From G020353115 sp964640125 (GTDB lineage: Bacteria > Bacteroidota > Bacteroidia > Bacteroidales > VadinHA17): a DNA stretch of 64,000 nucleotides. Positions within the stretch are counted from its first letter, which is position 1. Each line of letters begins with the position of its first letter. This document shows positions 54,467 through 63,485 of this stretch, one piece after another. The notes under the pieces are model-generated. The model had not been told where the DNA came from. It did no database searches and worked only from the letters and a program-made list of their open reading frames with translations. The stretch spans positions 20,583 through 84,582 of the forward strand of contig CAZXGG010000005.1 in assembly GCA_964640125.1 (NCBI GenBank), given 5' to 3'. The position numbers and the translations under genes are program-made.

Positions 54467-54559
54467 AAATATGGTATTTGAAAAGCTGGTCTGCTCTGCA
54501 GCGGGTAGGGTGTTATATTGGAATAATTGCTAATTTTATGGACTCAAAGGACATTGACC

Positions 54560-56047
54560 ATGGCTGAGAAAAACAAATCCGACCTCTACCTGTACAACTC
54601 ATTAACCCGGAAGAAGGAAAATTTTGAACCCATCAACCCCCCGTATATTGGATTATATGTTTGTGGACCAACGGTATATGGCGATGCTCATCTGGGACAT
54701 GCCAGACCATCTCTTACGTTTGACCTTCTTTTCAGGTACCTGAAGCACCTGGGGTATCAAGTGAGGTATGTAAGGAACATCACCGATGTTGGGCACCTCG
54801 AAAGCGATGCGGATGAAGGAGAAGATAAGGTGCTCAAAAAAGCCCGCCTGGAACAACTGGAACCCATGGAGGTGGTTCAATATTACACGAATCGTTTCCG
54901 CGATAACATGAAACGGTTGAACGTCCTCGAGCCCAGCATCGAACCGCTGGCATCCGGACATATTATTGAACAACAACAATTTGTTGAACGGATCGTCAAC
55001 ATGGGATTCGGCTATGAGGTGAATGGATCGGTCTATTTTGACGTGGAAAAATACCACAAACAATACCACTATGGGAAATTATCAGGTCGTATCCTGGAGG
55101 ATCTGATCAGTAGCACCAGGGAGTTGGAAGGACAGGAAGAAAAGAAAAATCCGTATGATTTTGCCCTCTGGAAAAAAGCCAACCCTGAACACCTGATGCA
55201 CTGGCCCTCAAAATGGGGTGAAGGATTCCCCGGATGGCACCTCGAATGCTCTACCATGAGCACCAAATACCTTGGTGAACAGTTTGATATCCACGGTGGA
55301 GGAATGGACCTGCTGTTTCCTCACCATGAATGTGAAATTGCACAGTCAACCGCTGCCCTTGGAAAAGAGTCGGTTAAATACTGGATGCATAACAACCTGA
55401 TCACCCTCAACGGGCAGAAGATGGGTAAATCACTGGGAAACGCCATTAGCCTGTTCGAGTTCTTTTCCGGTGACCACCCCCTTCTGGAAAAAGCATATTC
55501 ACCCATTAATATCCGCTTTTTTATCCTGCAGGCACATTACCGGAATCCGGTGGACTTTTCAAATGATGCCCTTCAGGCATCCGAAAAAGGACTTCACCGT
55601 TTATTTGAAGGGATGAATACCATGAACAGCCTTGTCCCTTCCGAAAATTCAACCATCGATCTGCCCCGGTTTGAGAAAAAATGCTACGACGCACTGAACG
55701 ATGATCTCAATACACCGGTTTTGATCTCCCACCTGTTCGACGGGCTAAAAATGATCAATTTTATCCGTGCCGGACAGGATTTCATCAGTGAAAAGGACCT
55801 CCTGAAAATGACCGAAATCTATCACACGTTTGTATATGACATTCTGGGACTTAAGCAGGAAGAACAGGAGCAGTATGATGATCAGTTGAGTGAAACAGTG
55901 ATCCGGGATTTTCTTACCCTCAGAAATCAATTAAAAGAAGAAAAAGACTTTAAAACGGCAGACCGCATCCGGAAAGTCCTTATTGATGCCGGTATTGAAA
56001 TAAAGGACACAAAAGACGGTTTCGAGTGGAAGATCACCAAGCGATAA
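54560..56047 (+). CDS. cysS: Cysteinyl-tRNA synthetase
   Basis: From ATG 54560 (MAEKNKSDLYLYNSLTRKKE) the class I enzyme has 495 residues; an upstream in-frame TTG is not needed. HIGH-type motif GDAHLGHA at about 40-47, KMSKS-type motif KMGKSLGN near 287, and zinc ligands in CGPTVYG, WHLECS and HHECEIAQ are all present. It charges tRNA-Cys. Its stop codon TAA overlaps the ispG ATG by one base (TAATG), so ispG is translationally coupled. Confidence 0.96.
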   Translation: MAEKNKSDLYLYNSLTRKKENFEPINPPYIGLYVCGPTVYGDAHLGHARPSLTFDLLFRYLKHLGYQVRYVRNITDVGHLESDADEGEDKVLKKARLEQLEPMEVVQYYTNRFRDNMKRLNVLEPSIEPLASGHIIEQQQFVERIVNMGFGYEVNGSVYFDVEKYHKQYHYGKLSGRILEDLISSTRELEGQEEKKNPYDFALWKKANPEHLMHWPSKWGEGFPGWHLECSTMSTKYLGEQFDIHGGGMDLLFPHHECEIAQSTAALGKESVKYWMHNNLITLNGQKMGKSLGNAISLFEFFSGDHPLLEKAYSPINIRFFILQAHYRNPVDFSNDALQASEKGLHRLFEGMNTMNSLVPSENSTIDLPRFEKKCYDALNDDLNTPVLISHLFDGLKMINFIRAGQDFISEKDLLKMTEIYHTFVYDILGLKQEEQEQYDDQLSETVIRDFLTLRNQLKEEKDFKTADRIRKVLIDAGIEIKDTKDGFEWKITKR

Positions 56048-58005
56048 TGGACCCTGGTAAAGCAAATTATACCTATTCATTCTCCCCGTCCCGGAATGCC
56101 AGACGCAAAACAAGGGTTGTTCAGATCGGAGATACTCCCCTTGGTGGTGAATTCCCCATTCGAATCCAGACCATGACAAACCGGTCAACACTGGATACCC
56201 GGGCAATTGTCGGGCAATGTATCCGCATTGCCCATGCTGGCTCTGATTATATCCGCCTGGCAGCTCAAAACGTGAAAGAGGCTGAAAACCTTGCTGTCAT
56301 TAAAAAAGAGTTGCAGCATAAAACCATATCCATACCCCTTATTGCTGATATACATTTTAATCCGAAACTGGCTGAAATTGCTGCCAGAATCGTTGAGAAA
56401 GTAAGGATCAATCCCGGGAATTTTATATCCACTTTTCCACGCACAGACAAACAGAAGTACTCTGAAAACGACTATCAGCAGGGATACGAAAAGATCGCTG
56501 ACCGGCTTATTCCGCTGTTAGCAGTATGCCAAGAACATGGAACTGCTGTGCGGATCGGGGTGAACCATGGTTCCCTTTCAAACCGGATCATGGATCGCTT
56601 TGGAGATACCCCTGCCGGTATGGTTGAATCGGCACTTGAATTTGTGACAATCTGTGAAAGAGAAAATTTCCACCAGCTTGTCCTTTCCATGAAATCCAGC
56701 AATACAAGGGTAATGGCAGAAGCCTATCGTCTGCTGGTTGAAAAACTCGATGCAAACGGATTCAACTATCCCCTCCACCTTGGCGTTACAGAAGCCGGAC
56801 CTGGAGAAGAGGGCAGAATAAAATCTGCTGTCGGCATCGGTGCACTGTTGAATGATGGTATCGGGGATACGATCCGTGTCTCCCTGACCGAAGACCCGGA
56901 ATGTGAAATCCCGGTTGCCCGTAAAATTGTCTCTTTCTATTCGGACAGGAGAGAAAATGATCCTAAACCTTCCGATGACAAAACAGCAGAAATGCCGGTT
57001 CACTTTAACAAACGGAATTCAGCAAGCGTGAGAAACGTCGGGGAGGATAACCCTCCCGTGGTGATTTCGGATGCCAGCGATCAGCCATTTATCCCCGATG
57101 AGGTCCTGAAACAAGCGGGTCACCGGTTTGACCCCCATAAGAAAGAATGGACAAAAGGAGATCAGGGAGCGGATCTTATCTACCTTGGCAAACAGCTGCC
57201 ACCTCCGGATTCTCCCGATGTTGCCGGCTATATCCTGAATTACCAGGAATGGGAAAACTTGGCGGATCCTCCGGAAAATCTTTTTCCTCTCTACTCAATC
57301 AACGAATACTTCTTCGTGGGAAACAGATCAAATGATATGCACTTCCTGAAGGTTGACCTGCCCCCGCAAAAGCAGCAACTTATAGAACACATCAATAAAA
57401 AACAGCAGGAATCAAAATCAGGTTCCTGGCCCATTCTCATTCTTTCTGCCCAAAATCCGAAGAACCTGAGATCATTCGTTCTGCAAATGATCCAACAGGA
57501 ATGTAAATCTCCGGTAATTGTTCACACCGCGTGTTCTGATAGTGATTATGAAACATTCCAGCTGAGAAGCAGTTGTGATCTCGGTATTTTTTTTATCGAT
57601 GGATTGGGAGACGGTATCTGGCTAAGCAGTACGGTTGACTTGCCCCGTGAACAGATCATTGCCACCAGTTTCGCAATCCTTCAGGCCTGTCGCACAAGAA
57701 TCTCCAGCCCGGAATACATATCCTGTCCATCCTGCGGAAGAACCCTGTTCGACCTGCAGAAAGTAACCGCTGAGATCCGGAAGGCAACCTTACACCTGAA
57801 GGGAATAAAAATCGGGATAATGGGCTGCATCGTAAACGGACCCGGAGAAATGGCAGATGCCGACTATGGTTATGTGGGGTCCGGTCAGGGTAAGGTGACA
57901 CTGTTTAAAAACCGGAAAATAGTAAAGAAAGGCATTTCATCGGACAGGGCAGTCGACGAACTGATTGAGCTGATTAAAGATTCGGGAGACTGGATAGATA
58001 CCTGA
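56047..58005 (+). CDS. ispG: 4-hydroxy-3-methylbut-2-enyl diphosphate synthase (long form)
   Basis: I start at ATG 56047 (MDPGKANYTYSFSPSR), giving 652 residues. The N-terminal TIM barrel has VVQIGDTPLGGEFPIRIQTMTNRSTLD and MTNRST-type substrate loops; the C-terminal domain has Fe-S ligands Cys560, Cys563 (CPSC) and Cys594 (GCIVNGPGEM). Between about residues 300 and 540 is the large insertion domain found in the long (plant/Bacteroidota/Chlamydia) IspG form; E. coli IspG is about 372 residues. The enzyme makes HMBPP in the non-mevalonate isoprenoid pathway. It overlaps cysS by one base. Confidence 0.95.
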   Translation: MDPGKANYTYSFSPSRNARRKTRVVQIGDTPLGGEFPIRIQTMTNRSTLDTRAIVGQCIRIAHAGSDYIRLAAQNVKEAENLAVIKKELQHKTISIPLIADIHFNPKLAEIAARIVEKVRINPGNFISTFPRTDKQKYSENDYQQGYEKIADRLIPLLAVCQEHGTAVRIGVNHGSLSNRIMDRFGDTPAGMVESALEFVTICERENFHQLVLSMKSSNTRVMAEAYRLLVEKLDANGFNYPLHLGVTEAGPGEEGRIKSAVGIGALLNDGIGDTIRVSLTEDPECEIPVARKIVSFYSDRRENDPKPSDDKTAEMPVHFNKRNSASVRNVGEDNPPVVISDASDQPFIPDEVLKQAGHRFDPHKKEWTKGDQGADLIYLGKQLPPPDSPDVAGYILNYQEWENLADPPENLFPLYSINEYFFVGNRSNDMHFLKVDLPPQKQQLIEHINKKQQESKSGSWPILILSAQNPKNLRSFVLQMIQQECKSPVIVHTACSDSDYETFQLRSSCDLGIFFIDGLGDGIWLSSTVDLPREQIIATSFAILQACRTRISSPEYISCPSCGRTLFDLQKVTAEIRKATLHLKGIKIGIMGCIVNGPGEMADADYGYVGSGQGKVTLFKNRKIVKKGISSDRAVDELIELIKDSGDWIDT

Positions 58006-58039
58006 AAAGCCCCGATCATAAAGAAATGCAGGAGAGTAA

Positions 58040-58069
58040 TTGCTTTTTGAGATAAATGTGGTAATTTTA
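58040..58069 (+). promoter_or_regulatory. Promoter of the PPC lipoprotein gene
   Basis: TTG at 58040-58042, a 19-bp spacer and TAATTTTA at 58062-58069 (one base from consensus). Transcription would start near 58076, which rules out start codons at 58040 and favours ATG 58106. Confidence 0.5.
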
Positions 58070-58105
58070 AATTACGATAACATGTTGAATTTAACTGGAA
58101 ACAAA

Positions 58106-58954
58106 ATGGAATGGATCAGAAAGATTTTGGCAATGAGTATATGCCTGTTGTTGCTGTTCGCATCAACAGCATGCAGCGACGATGAAACTAATCCCTACAA
58201 GGACGAATACGAACCCAATAACAGCATCACCTCTCCGACAGACATTACTCTCGGCACAACCTACAGTGCTTCTATATCTAAAGGGGATCGGGATTTCTAC
58301 CGGTTCTCCATTGATAATGAAGGAGTGCTGGAAAACCTTAAGATTGAACTGGGGAATTTCTCGGAGACTCTTGAACTGGAATCATCCATCTATGACGGAC
58401 TTGGAAACAAGCTCATCACTTACTGGAATGATCCCAGCTTCGGTTATATCGTCTACTATCCAACTGTCGAAGGGACCTATTATCTTGAAATTGGTGACAG
58501 AAACGACCAGAAAAAAGGAGACTATTCACTGAAAGTTACGGATCTGAACGATAGCGATGCCAACGAACCGAACAACACCTTTGGCACTGCCACCCTCATC
58601 GATAGCTATCCTACCGGTACGATTTCTGCAAACATCGTAACCACAGCTTCGGCTGAATATCCCAATGGGGACTGGGACTATTACCTGGTGGTGGTGAACG
58701 CCAACAAGAAAGTGGATTTCACCGTTTCACCACAGGCAGCCGACCTGGCAATGCACTTCAAGATCTATAACGAAAGCCAGGCGGAAATTGACCCCGGACT
58801 CAATGGTACACCCGGGCAGTCATTGAATTTCTATCTCAATAACTCAGGCGGTGAACTGATCACTGTGTATGTCAAATTAGGCGGAACATTGGGCAGCAGC
58901 TACGAAAGGGACTATACCATCTCGTTCACCGAAACCAATGCGGATATAAAATAA
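58106..58954 (+). CDS. Lipoprotein with two PPC (pre-peptidase C-terminal) domains
   Basis: From ATG 58106 the 282-residue protein starts MEWIRKILAMSICLLLLFASTAC with a lipobox FASTAC. Two jelly-roll PPC domains follow: one from about residue 33 (DEYEPNNSITSPTDITLG) to 150, and one from about 157 (NEPNNTFGTATLIDS) to the end. The EPNNS/EPNNT opening is the hallmark of the PPC fold, which usually serves as a secreted binding or spacer domain beside peptidases, but here there is no peptidase. An ATG at 58082 would add eight residues. It is convergent with the porin-like gene, 5 bp apart. Function unknown. Confidence 0.8.
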   Translation: MEWIRKILAMSICLLLLFASTACSDDETNPYKDEYEPNNSITSPTDITLGTTYSASISKGDRDFYRFSIDNEGVLENLKIELGNFSETLELESSIYDGLGNKLITYWNDPSFGYIVYYPTVEGTYYLEIGDRNDQKKGDYSLKVTDLNDSDANEPNNTFGTATLIDSYPTGTISANIVTTASAEYPNGDWDYYLVVVNANKKVDFTVSPQAADLAMHFKIYNESQAEIDPGLNGTPGQSLNFYLNNSGGELITVYVKLGGTLGSSYERDYTISFTETNADIK

Positions 58955-58959
58955 ATCAT

Positions 58960-60354
58960 TTAAAAAACATAGTTTATATTGAACATAAACATATCGTAAT
59001 CATTCAACCCCGCAAACATATTGTCCCCTTTGCCATCAAAGATTGCCACGGATAATGTTATTTTAATATTCGGTGTGGCCTGATACGATATCTGGGGAAC
59101 ATAAACGATGGTATAATTGTCTTTAATCTTCTTCCAGTCACTAACAATAAAAGCGCCCCCAATCGGTGCAATGTTGAGCTTTTCATTGAAAAACTTCTTT
59201 TCGTATCGCACAAAGAAATAATCATTCAGGTTTTCTTTTCCTCTTTCCTGAATGAATCCGTGCAGGTATTGAATGTTGAGATAAGAACCGTCCCTGAAGA
59301 AGTAATCACTGCCAATAAGAAAACGAATATATAGCTTGTCCACTAAAGTCGTATCTTCAGTTACAGGTTCGGGAGACAAGGGATATAACGCCGATAAATC
59401 GTTCGTCATGATAACCTCTTCATCCGGTATAATGGCTGCTGCCTCTCCCCATAATCCAATGCCGGCAATACTTGTAGCAAAATCAGCACAAATAGTATGC
59501 GATCGCATAAAAGAAAGCTGGGAATGAATGCTCACACCACCAAGAGTGTCAACAGGAATGAATGTATTTCTCGTACCGACAGGGATTCCATCATAACCCC
59601 AGATATATCCTAAAGAAAAATCAACTCCCTTTATCGATCCTTTAAATTTGAAACCGGCAGTAGAACTTTCTTTTAAATTATACTTTGGTATCAGCAAAGT
59701 ATCTGAAAATTTTTTTAATGTCATTCCCTGAGGCAGGTCCATTGATGGAGTTAAAGCATCTGCAAAAATTCCTGCCGGCATATTCGCGGGTTGAAAAAAA
59801 GGAATATAAACGCCCTGTAAAGAAAGATTATTGTTGAAATAATAATTCGCATTGATAGCATCAGAGCCCCGATGGCGACCAAAATCCAGCATATCTTCCA
59901 GATCATAGGGATTCAGAATATCGGTTGGATTCAGTCTGTCTGATTTCCCCCAGATAATACGCTGGCGACCGATTGCTATATCAAGGTTTTTCGAAAGAAA
60001 TCCATATAATTGTATGTACGCTTCCCGTATCTCCAGATTATAGGGATCAACGATTCCTTTGTTGTACAAATCAGATGATGCATCAATATTTGGTAAACCA
60101 ATATTGCGTAACCAGACTTCACTGTAAAATTTTGAATTGCCGGTAATTTTTTTATCCAGTTTTAATGTCAGGCGATTCTCATTCCAGGCCCAATCGTGAT
60201 TATCGCTGAGCAGGAACCGTTCATCTGTAGTCAGTTCTCCTGATATTTTCAGCTTATCCTCCTCTGGCAATTGACCCGCCTCGAAAATATCCTGTGATTT
60301 GACTATACCTGAAGCTGCAAAAAGTATAATCATAAAGACATTCGTTCGCTTCAT
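58960..60354 (-). CDS. DUF1302-like outer-membrane barrel
   Basis: The 464-residue protein has a signal peptide (MKRTNVFMIILFAASGIVKSQ) and beta strands of an outer-membrane barrel ending in MFMFNINYVF. The segment NLDIAIGRQRIIWGKSDRLNPTDILNPYDLEDMLDF is the signature of DUF1302-type proteins, which often stand with an MMPL/RND protein and a LolA-like protein, as here. It is the last gene of the tetR-MMPL-lolA-like operon. It probably forms the outer-membrane end of a lipid or hydrophobe transport route; that role is inferred from neighbours. Confidence 0.82.
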   Translation of the reverse strand: MKRTNVFMIILFAASGIVKSQDIFEAGQLPEEDKLKISGELTTDERFLLSDNHDWAWNENRLTLKLDKKITGNSKFYSEVWLRNIGLPNIDASSDLYNKGIVDPYNLEIREAYIQLYGFLSKNLDIAIGRQRIIWGKSDRLNPTDILNPYDLEDMLDFGRHRGSDAINANYYFNNNLSLQGVYIPFFQPANMPAGIFADALTPSMDLPQGMTLKKFSDTLLIPKYNLKESSTAGFKFKGSIKGVDFSLGYIWGYDGIPVGTRNTFIPVDTLGGVSIHSQLSFMRSHTICADFATSIAGIGLWGEAAAIIPDEEVIMTNDLSALYPLSPEPVTEDTTLVDKLYIRFLIGSDYFFRDGSYLNIQYLHGFIQERGKENLNDYFFVRYEKKFFNEKLNIAPIGGAFIVSDWKKIKDNYTIVYVPQISYQATPNIKITLSVAIFDGKGDNMFAGLNDYDMFMFNINYVF

Positions 60355-60366
60355 GACTAAATATTT

Positions 60367-61101
60367 TTATTGTTTTAATTTCCTGACAGTAAAATCATCA
60401 TCCGTCAGACCGGTATCATACCTCACATCTGACATTTGCATTTTCGTTATGCGATTTGTTTTAAGGTTGGTCATTTCAATCTCTGCAGCATTCCAGTAGT
60501 TACCGATTTTATTAAAAGTATAGCTTGCTGTTTTTACCTTATTATTGCCCCTGTCATAATATTCCATGGATTCAGGGTAATAATGGGTTTTATTAATGCG
60601 GACAACAATTTTAGAATAATCAGATCGTCCATTAGGTGTTAATTCAAGTACGTATGCACTATTCTCAGTATTTAAAAGTTTAGGTGTGTATTTTGCAGAA
60701 TAGGATTTTGATTCCATGTCATCATAGGAGAAATCGGTGCCTGCAAAATTCTGATTTTTGGCGCTTGAGGCAATTCTTCTCTCCTTGCCATATGCCGGTA
60801 AATAGAGATACATGATATCATCAGGTAAGGATAAAACTGCTATTCCTGCCTGCGATGCAGGCGATGTGAAGCGAAACAAACGTTCATCCGTTCCCTTTTG
60901 TTGTAACGTTGCTTCACGAAACTCCTGTCTCCCGTTCTTTTCAATCATTACGACTTTCATTCTGCCTGTCATGTCTTCAGCCGAAAACATCACATCGTCC
61001 ATTTTTCCCAAAATAGCATTTGCATCCTGTGAATAAGCAGATATACAGCTTACTGCGAAAAGGATTTCGGCCAGAATCGTTTTTTGAATTATTGTTTTCA
61101 T
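60367..61101 (-). CDS. Outer-membrane lipoprotein-sorting (LolA-like) protein
   Basis: The 244-residue periplasmic protein has a signal peptide (ILAEILFAVSCISAYSQ) and a LolA/LolB-like half-barrel. Typical segments are MTGRMKVVMIEKNGRQEFREA, MYLYLPAYGKERRIASSAKNQNFAGTDFSYDDME and YYPESMEYYDRGNNKVKTASY. Proteins of this group are annotated as outer membrane lipoprotein-sorting proteins and accompany MMPL/RND exporters. It probably carries a hydrophobic cargo across the periplasm. It lies 26 bp after the MMPL gene and 12 bp before the barrel gene on the same strand. Confidence 0.85.
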   Translation of the reverse strand: MKTIIQKTILAEILFAVSCISAYSQDANAILGKMDDVMFSAEDMTGRMKVVMIEKNGRQEFREATLQQKGTDERLFRFTSPASQAGIAVLSLPDDIMYLYLPAYGKERRIASSAKNQNFAGTDFSYDDMESKSYSAKYTPKLLNTENSAYVLELTPNGRSDYSKIVVRINKTHYYPESMEYYDRGNNKVKTASYTFNKIGNYWNAAEIEMTNLKTNRITKMQMSDVRYDTGLTDDDFTVRKLKQ

Positions 61102-61127
61102 GGCATTATGTTTTAATGAATAAATAA

Positions 61128-63377
61128 TTACGCAAATGCCTTCCGTCTTCTGTTCGCTAAAATCAATATCACGGGCAACAATGTAAGCGCTCCAAAGCCC
61201 GAGCCGAACATACTGATTGCGATCAGCAAACCAAAATTCCGTATGGGCAGTAATTGTGCAAACAGCAGTACCAGAAATCCCGCGGCAACGGAAGCTACAT
61301 TAATAATAACAGCCTTACCCTTGCTCATTATTGTTTCTTCAATTGCTTTTTCCGGATCCCCGTGGTCTTTCAAATGAGCATTAAAACCGGAAATTACGTG
61401 TATGGAATAATCGATTCCTATACCCAGGGCAATACTGCCAACCAATACCGTTGCTATATCAAGCGGAATACCGGTAATACCCATAAAACCAAGTAATACC
61501 AGGATGGTAGCGATGATGGGAATAGTTGCAAATACGCCTTTTGAAAAGGACCGCATGATAATTGCTACAATGAACAGCACCATGATAATGGCAATAATCA
61601 GACTGCTGTACTGGCTTTTAACAAGACTTTCATTCAGCTTAACATATATTGGGGGTATCCCTGTAAACCGTATTTCACAATTTTCGTTCGAATGTTCCTC
61701 AATGAATTTGTTCATTCCATTCGTAAAGGCTTCTATCTCTTTATTCCTAATTGAAGCAAATTTTGATTGAATGATCGCTTTATCCAGTTCATCTGACACA
61801 AGCTGTGGCATAATATCCTGCCCATCAAGAAGAAACCATAATTGTTCAATTTTAGCCTTATCATCAGGTATTTTTTTACCTTCTCCCATGGCATCATTCA
61901 TTACTTCGACAAGGTCGGCAACCGACTGGGCAGAAAAAATGTTCGGATCTTCTTTCATAAAATCTTCAGCCCTGATCATCATTTTCAAAAACTCCGGTTC
62001 CTGAACATCGCCTTCAAATTCAACAAAAACAGGTAATGAACCTCCGAATTTTTTCTGCATCACATCTTCTGATATTCTTATTGGATTATCTTTTTTAAAA
62101 TACTCTGTTATGTTTACACTTGTCTTTATTAAGAATATACTACCTGTGCTTACCAATAGCAAAATACCCCACACCGATAATATGCGTTTCGGATGTTTGA
62201 AAAGAAGATGTATGAGTGGTTGAAGGATAATCCGGGATAAGATTTCTTTCTTCTTTCTTCTTTCAGTATTAACTTTCTTTCTATATACAGATAGTGCTGA
62301 AATGAGTGCAGGGACAAAGAATATTGATAATAATAAAGCGATAAATATTCCAATGGCAGTGCAAATTCCGAAGTCCTTAACCATACTGAGGTATGCCCCA
62401 AATATAAATGAAACAAAACCAATGGCAGTGGTTACCGATGCCAGGATTATTGGTATCGTCGTATGGACCATAGCCTTAACTAAAGCCTGGTTTCTGTCTA
62501 TCAGGTTACTGAGACTTATGCTGTTCAAAACATGTATTGTATACGCACTGCCTATGGCGACCAGTACAACCGGCATAAAGTTGGTAATAATTGTAACTTC
62601 ATAGCCTGAAAATGCCATTATACCAAGTGTCCAGATAACAGTAATAGCGGCAGTAAGCAAAGGTAAAAGCATCCCACTGGAGGACCTGAAACTTACTAAC
62701 AGGATAAAGGCAATGACTACAAAAACAACAGGTATAAGCCAGATCATATCTGATACGAGTAAACCTGTAATATCATTCAGCATAAAGGGTAAGCCTCCAA
62801 AATATATCGTCTCGGGCAGGTTCAAGGCTTCGACTTTGGTCTTTATTTTCTCTGCAACGACCTGTTTATCAGCATCGGCAAGTACCGTAAATAAAATAAC
62901 GGTAGCCGTTCCATCTTCTGATACTACTGCCCCTTTAAACATTTCTTTAGAAAAAACATACTCTTTAAGGCTGTCTAATTCTGATTGTTCATCGGGCAGA
63001 TCATACTCATCCACCAGATTCCCGATTTCAATTCCCCATTCAGAGCTTCTGATGTCGAGAATATTAGTAAGGCTTGTAACTGTTGAAATACCACCTGTAA
63101 TTTTCAGACTGTCTGTAACCTGCTTAATGTGCTGCAATACATCAGTTTGAAAAATATCGTCCACTTCCAGAACGATCATGCCTATTTCATTCCCGCCAAA
63201 TTGGGCACCTATATTCTTATACAGAAGGCCTGTTGGGTCATCATCGGGTAAAGTGCTCAGTATATCGGAATTTATTGTTAAATGCTTGATTTGATAACCA
63301 AAAAAAAGGGTGAAGCCAATTACACTTACAATGATTACCCATTTTAATTTTATTATTATTTCTGCAAATCTTTCCAT
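61128..63377 (-). CDS. MMPL/RND (HAE3-type) transporter
   Basis: The 749-residue inner-membrane protein has the twelve-helix RND arrangement as two repeats: helix 1 (about 14-32), a periplasmic loop, five helices (about 205-360), a second helix-loop (about 400-590) and five C-terminal helices. Helices 2-6 of the first half (LIPVVFVVIAFILLVSFRSS) and of the second carry the sterol-sensing-like MMPL pattern with acidic residues such as GIGIDYSIHVISGF. Length fits the HAE3 group, exporters of hydrophobic compounds or lipids. It is the second gene of the operon after tetR. Confidence 0.9.
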   Translation of the reverse strand: MERFAEIIIKLKWVIIVSVIGFTLFFGYQIKHLTINSDILSTLPDDDPTGLLYKNIGAQFGGNEIGMIVLEVDDIFQTDVLQHIKQVTDSLKITGGISTVTSLTNILDIRSSEWGIEIGNLVDEYDLPDEQSELDSLKEYVFSKEMFKGAVVSEDGTATVILFTVLADADKQVVAEKIKTKVEALNLPETIYFGGLPFMLNDITGLLVSDMIWLIPVVFVVIAFILLVSFRSSSGMLLPLLTAAITVIWTLGIMAFSGYEVTIITNFMPVVLVAIGSAYTIHVLNSISLSNLIDRNQALVKAMVHTTIPIILASVTTAIGFVSFIFGAYLSMVKDFGICTAIGIFIALLLSIFFVPALISALSVYRKKVNTERRKKKEILSRIILQPLIHLLFKHPKRILSVWGILLLVSTGSIFLIKTSVNITEYFKKDNPIRISEDVMQKKFGGSLPVFVEFEGDVQEPEFLKMMIRAEDFMKEDPNIFSAQSVADLVEVMNDAMGEGKKIPDDKAKIEQLWFLLDGQDIMPQLVSDELDKAIIQSKFASIRNKEIEAFTNGMNKFIEEHSNENCEIRFTGIPPIYVKLNESLVKSQYSSLIIAIIMVLFIVAIIMRSFSKGVFATIPIIATILVLLGFMGITGIPLDIATVLVGSIALGIGIDYSIHVISGFNAHLKDHGDPEKAIEETIMSKGKAVIINVASVAAGFLVLLFAQLLPIRNFGLLIAISMFGSGFGALTLLPVILILANRRRKAFA

Positions 63378-63440
63378 ATCACCAATAAATTAGCTACTGA
63401 CCATTCTGGTTTTATTGTCAGTACAATTATAAAAAATTAT

Positions 63441-63465
63441 TTGACTTGTTTCGTTTTTTAGTCAA
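63441..63465. promoter_or_regulatory. Candidate TetR operator between tetR and the MMPL gene
   Basis: TTGACT (63441-63446) and AGTCAA (63460-63465) form an inverted repeat with a 13-bp spacer in the 108-bp gap. A second pair, ACTGAC (63396-63401) and GTCAGT (63417-63422), with the same TGAC/GTCA core, lies closer to the MMPL start. Such paired sites are what a dimeric TetR regulator would bind. Confidence 0.45.
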
Positions 63466-63485
63466 TTTATTTAAAAAAAATATAA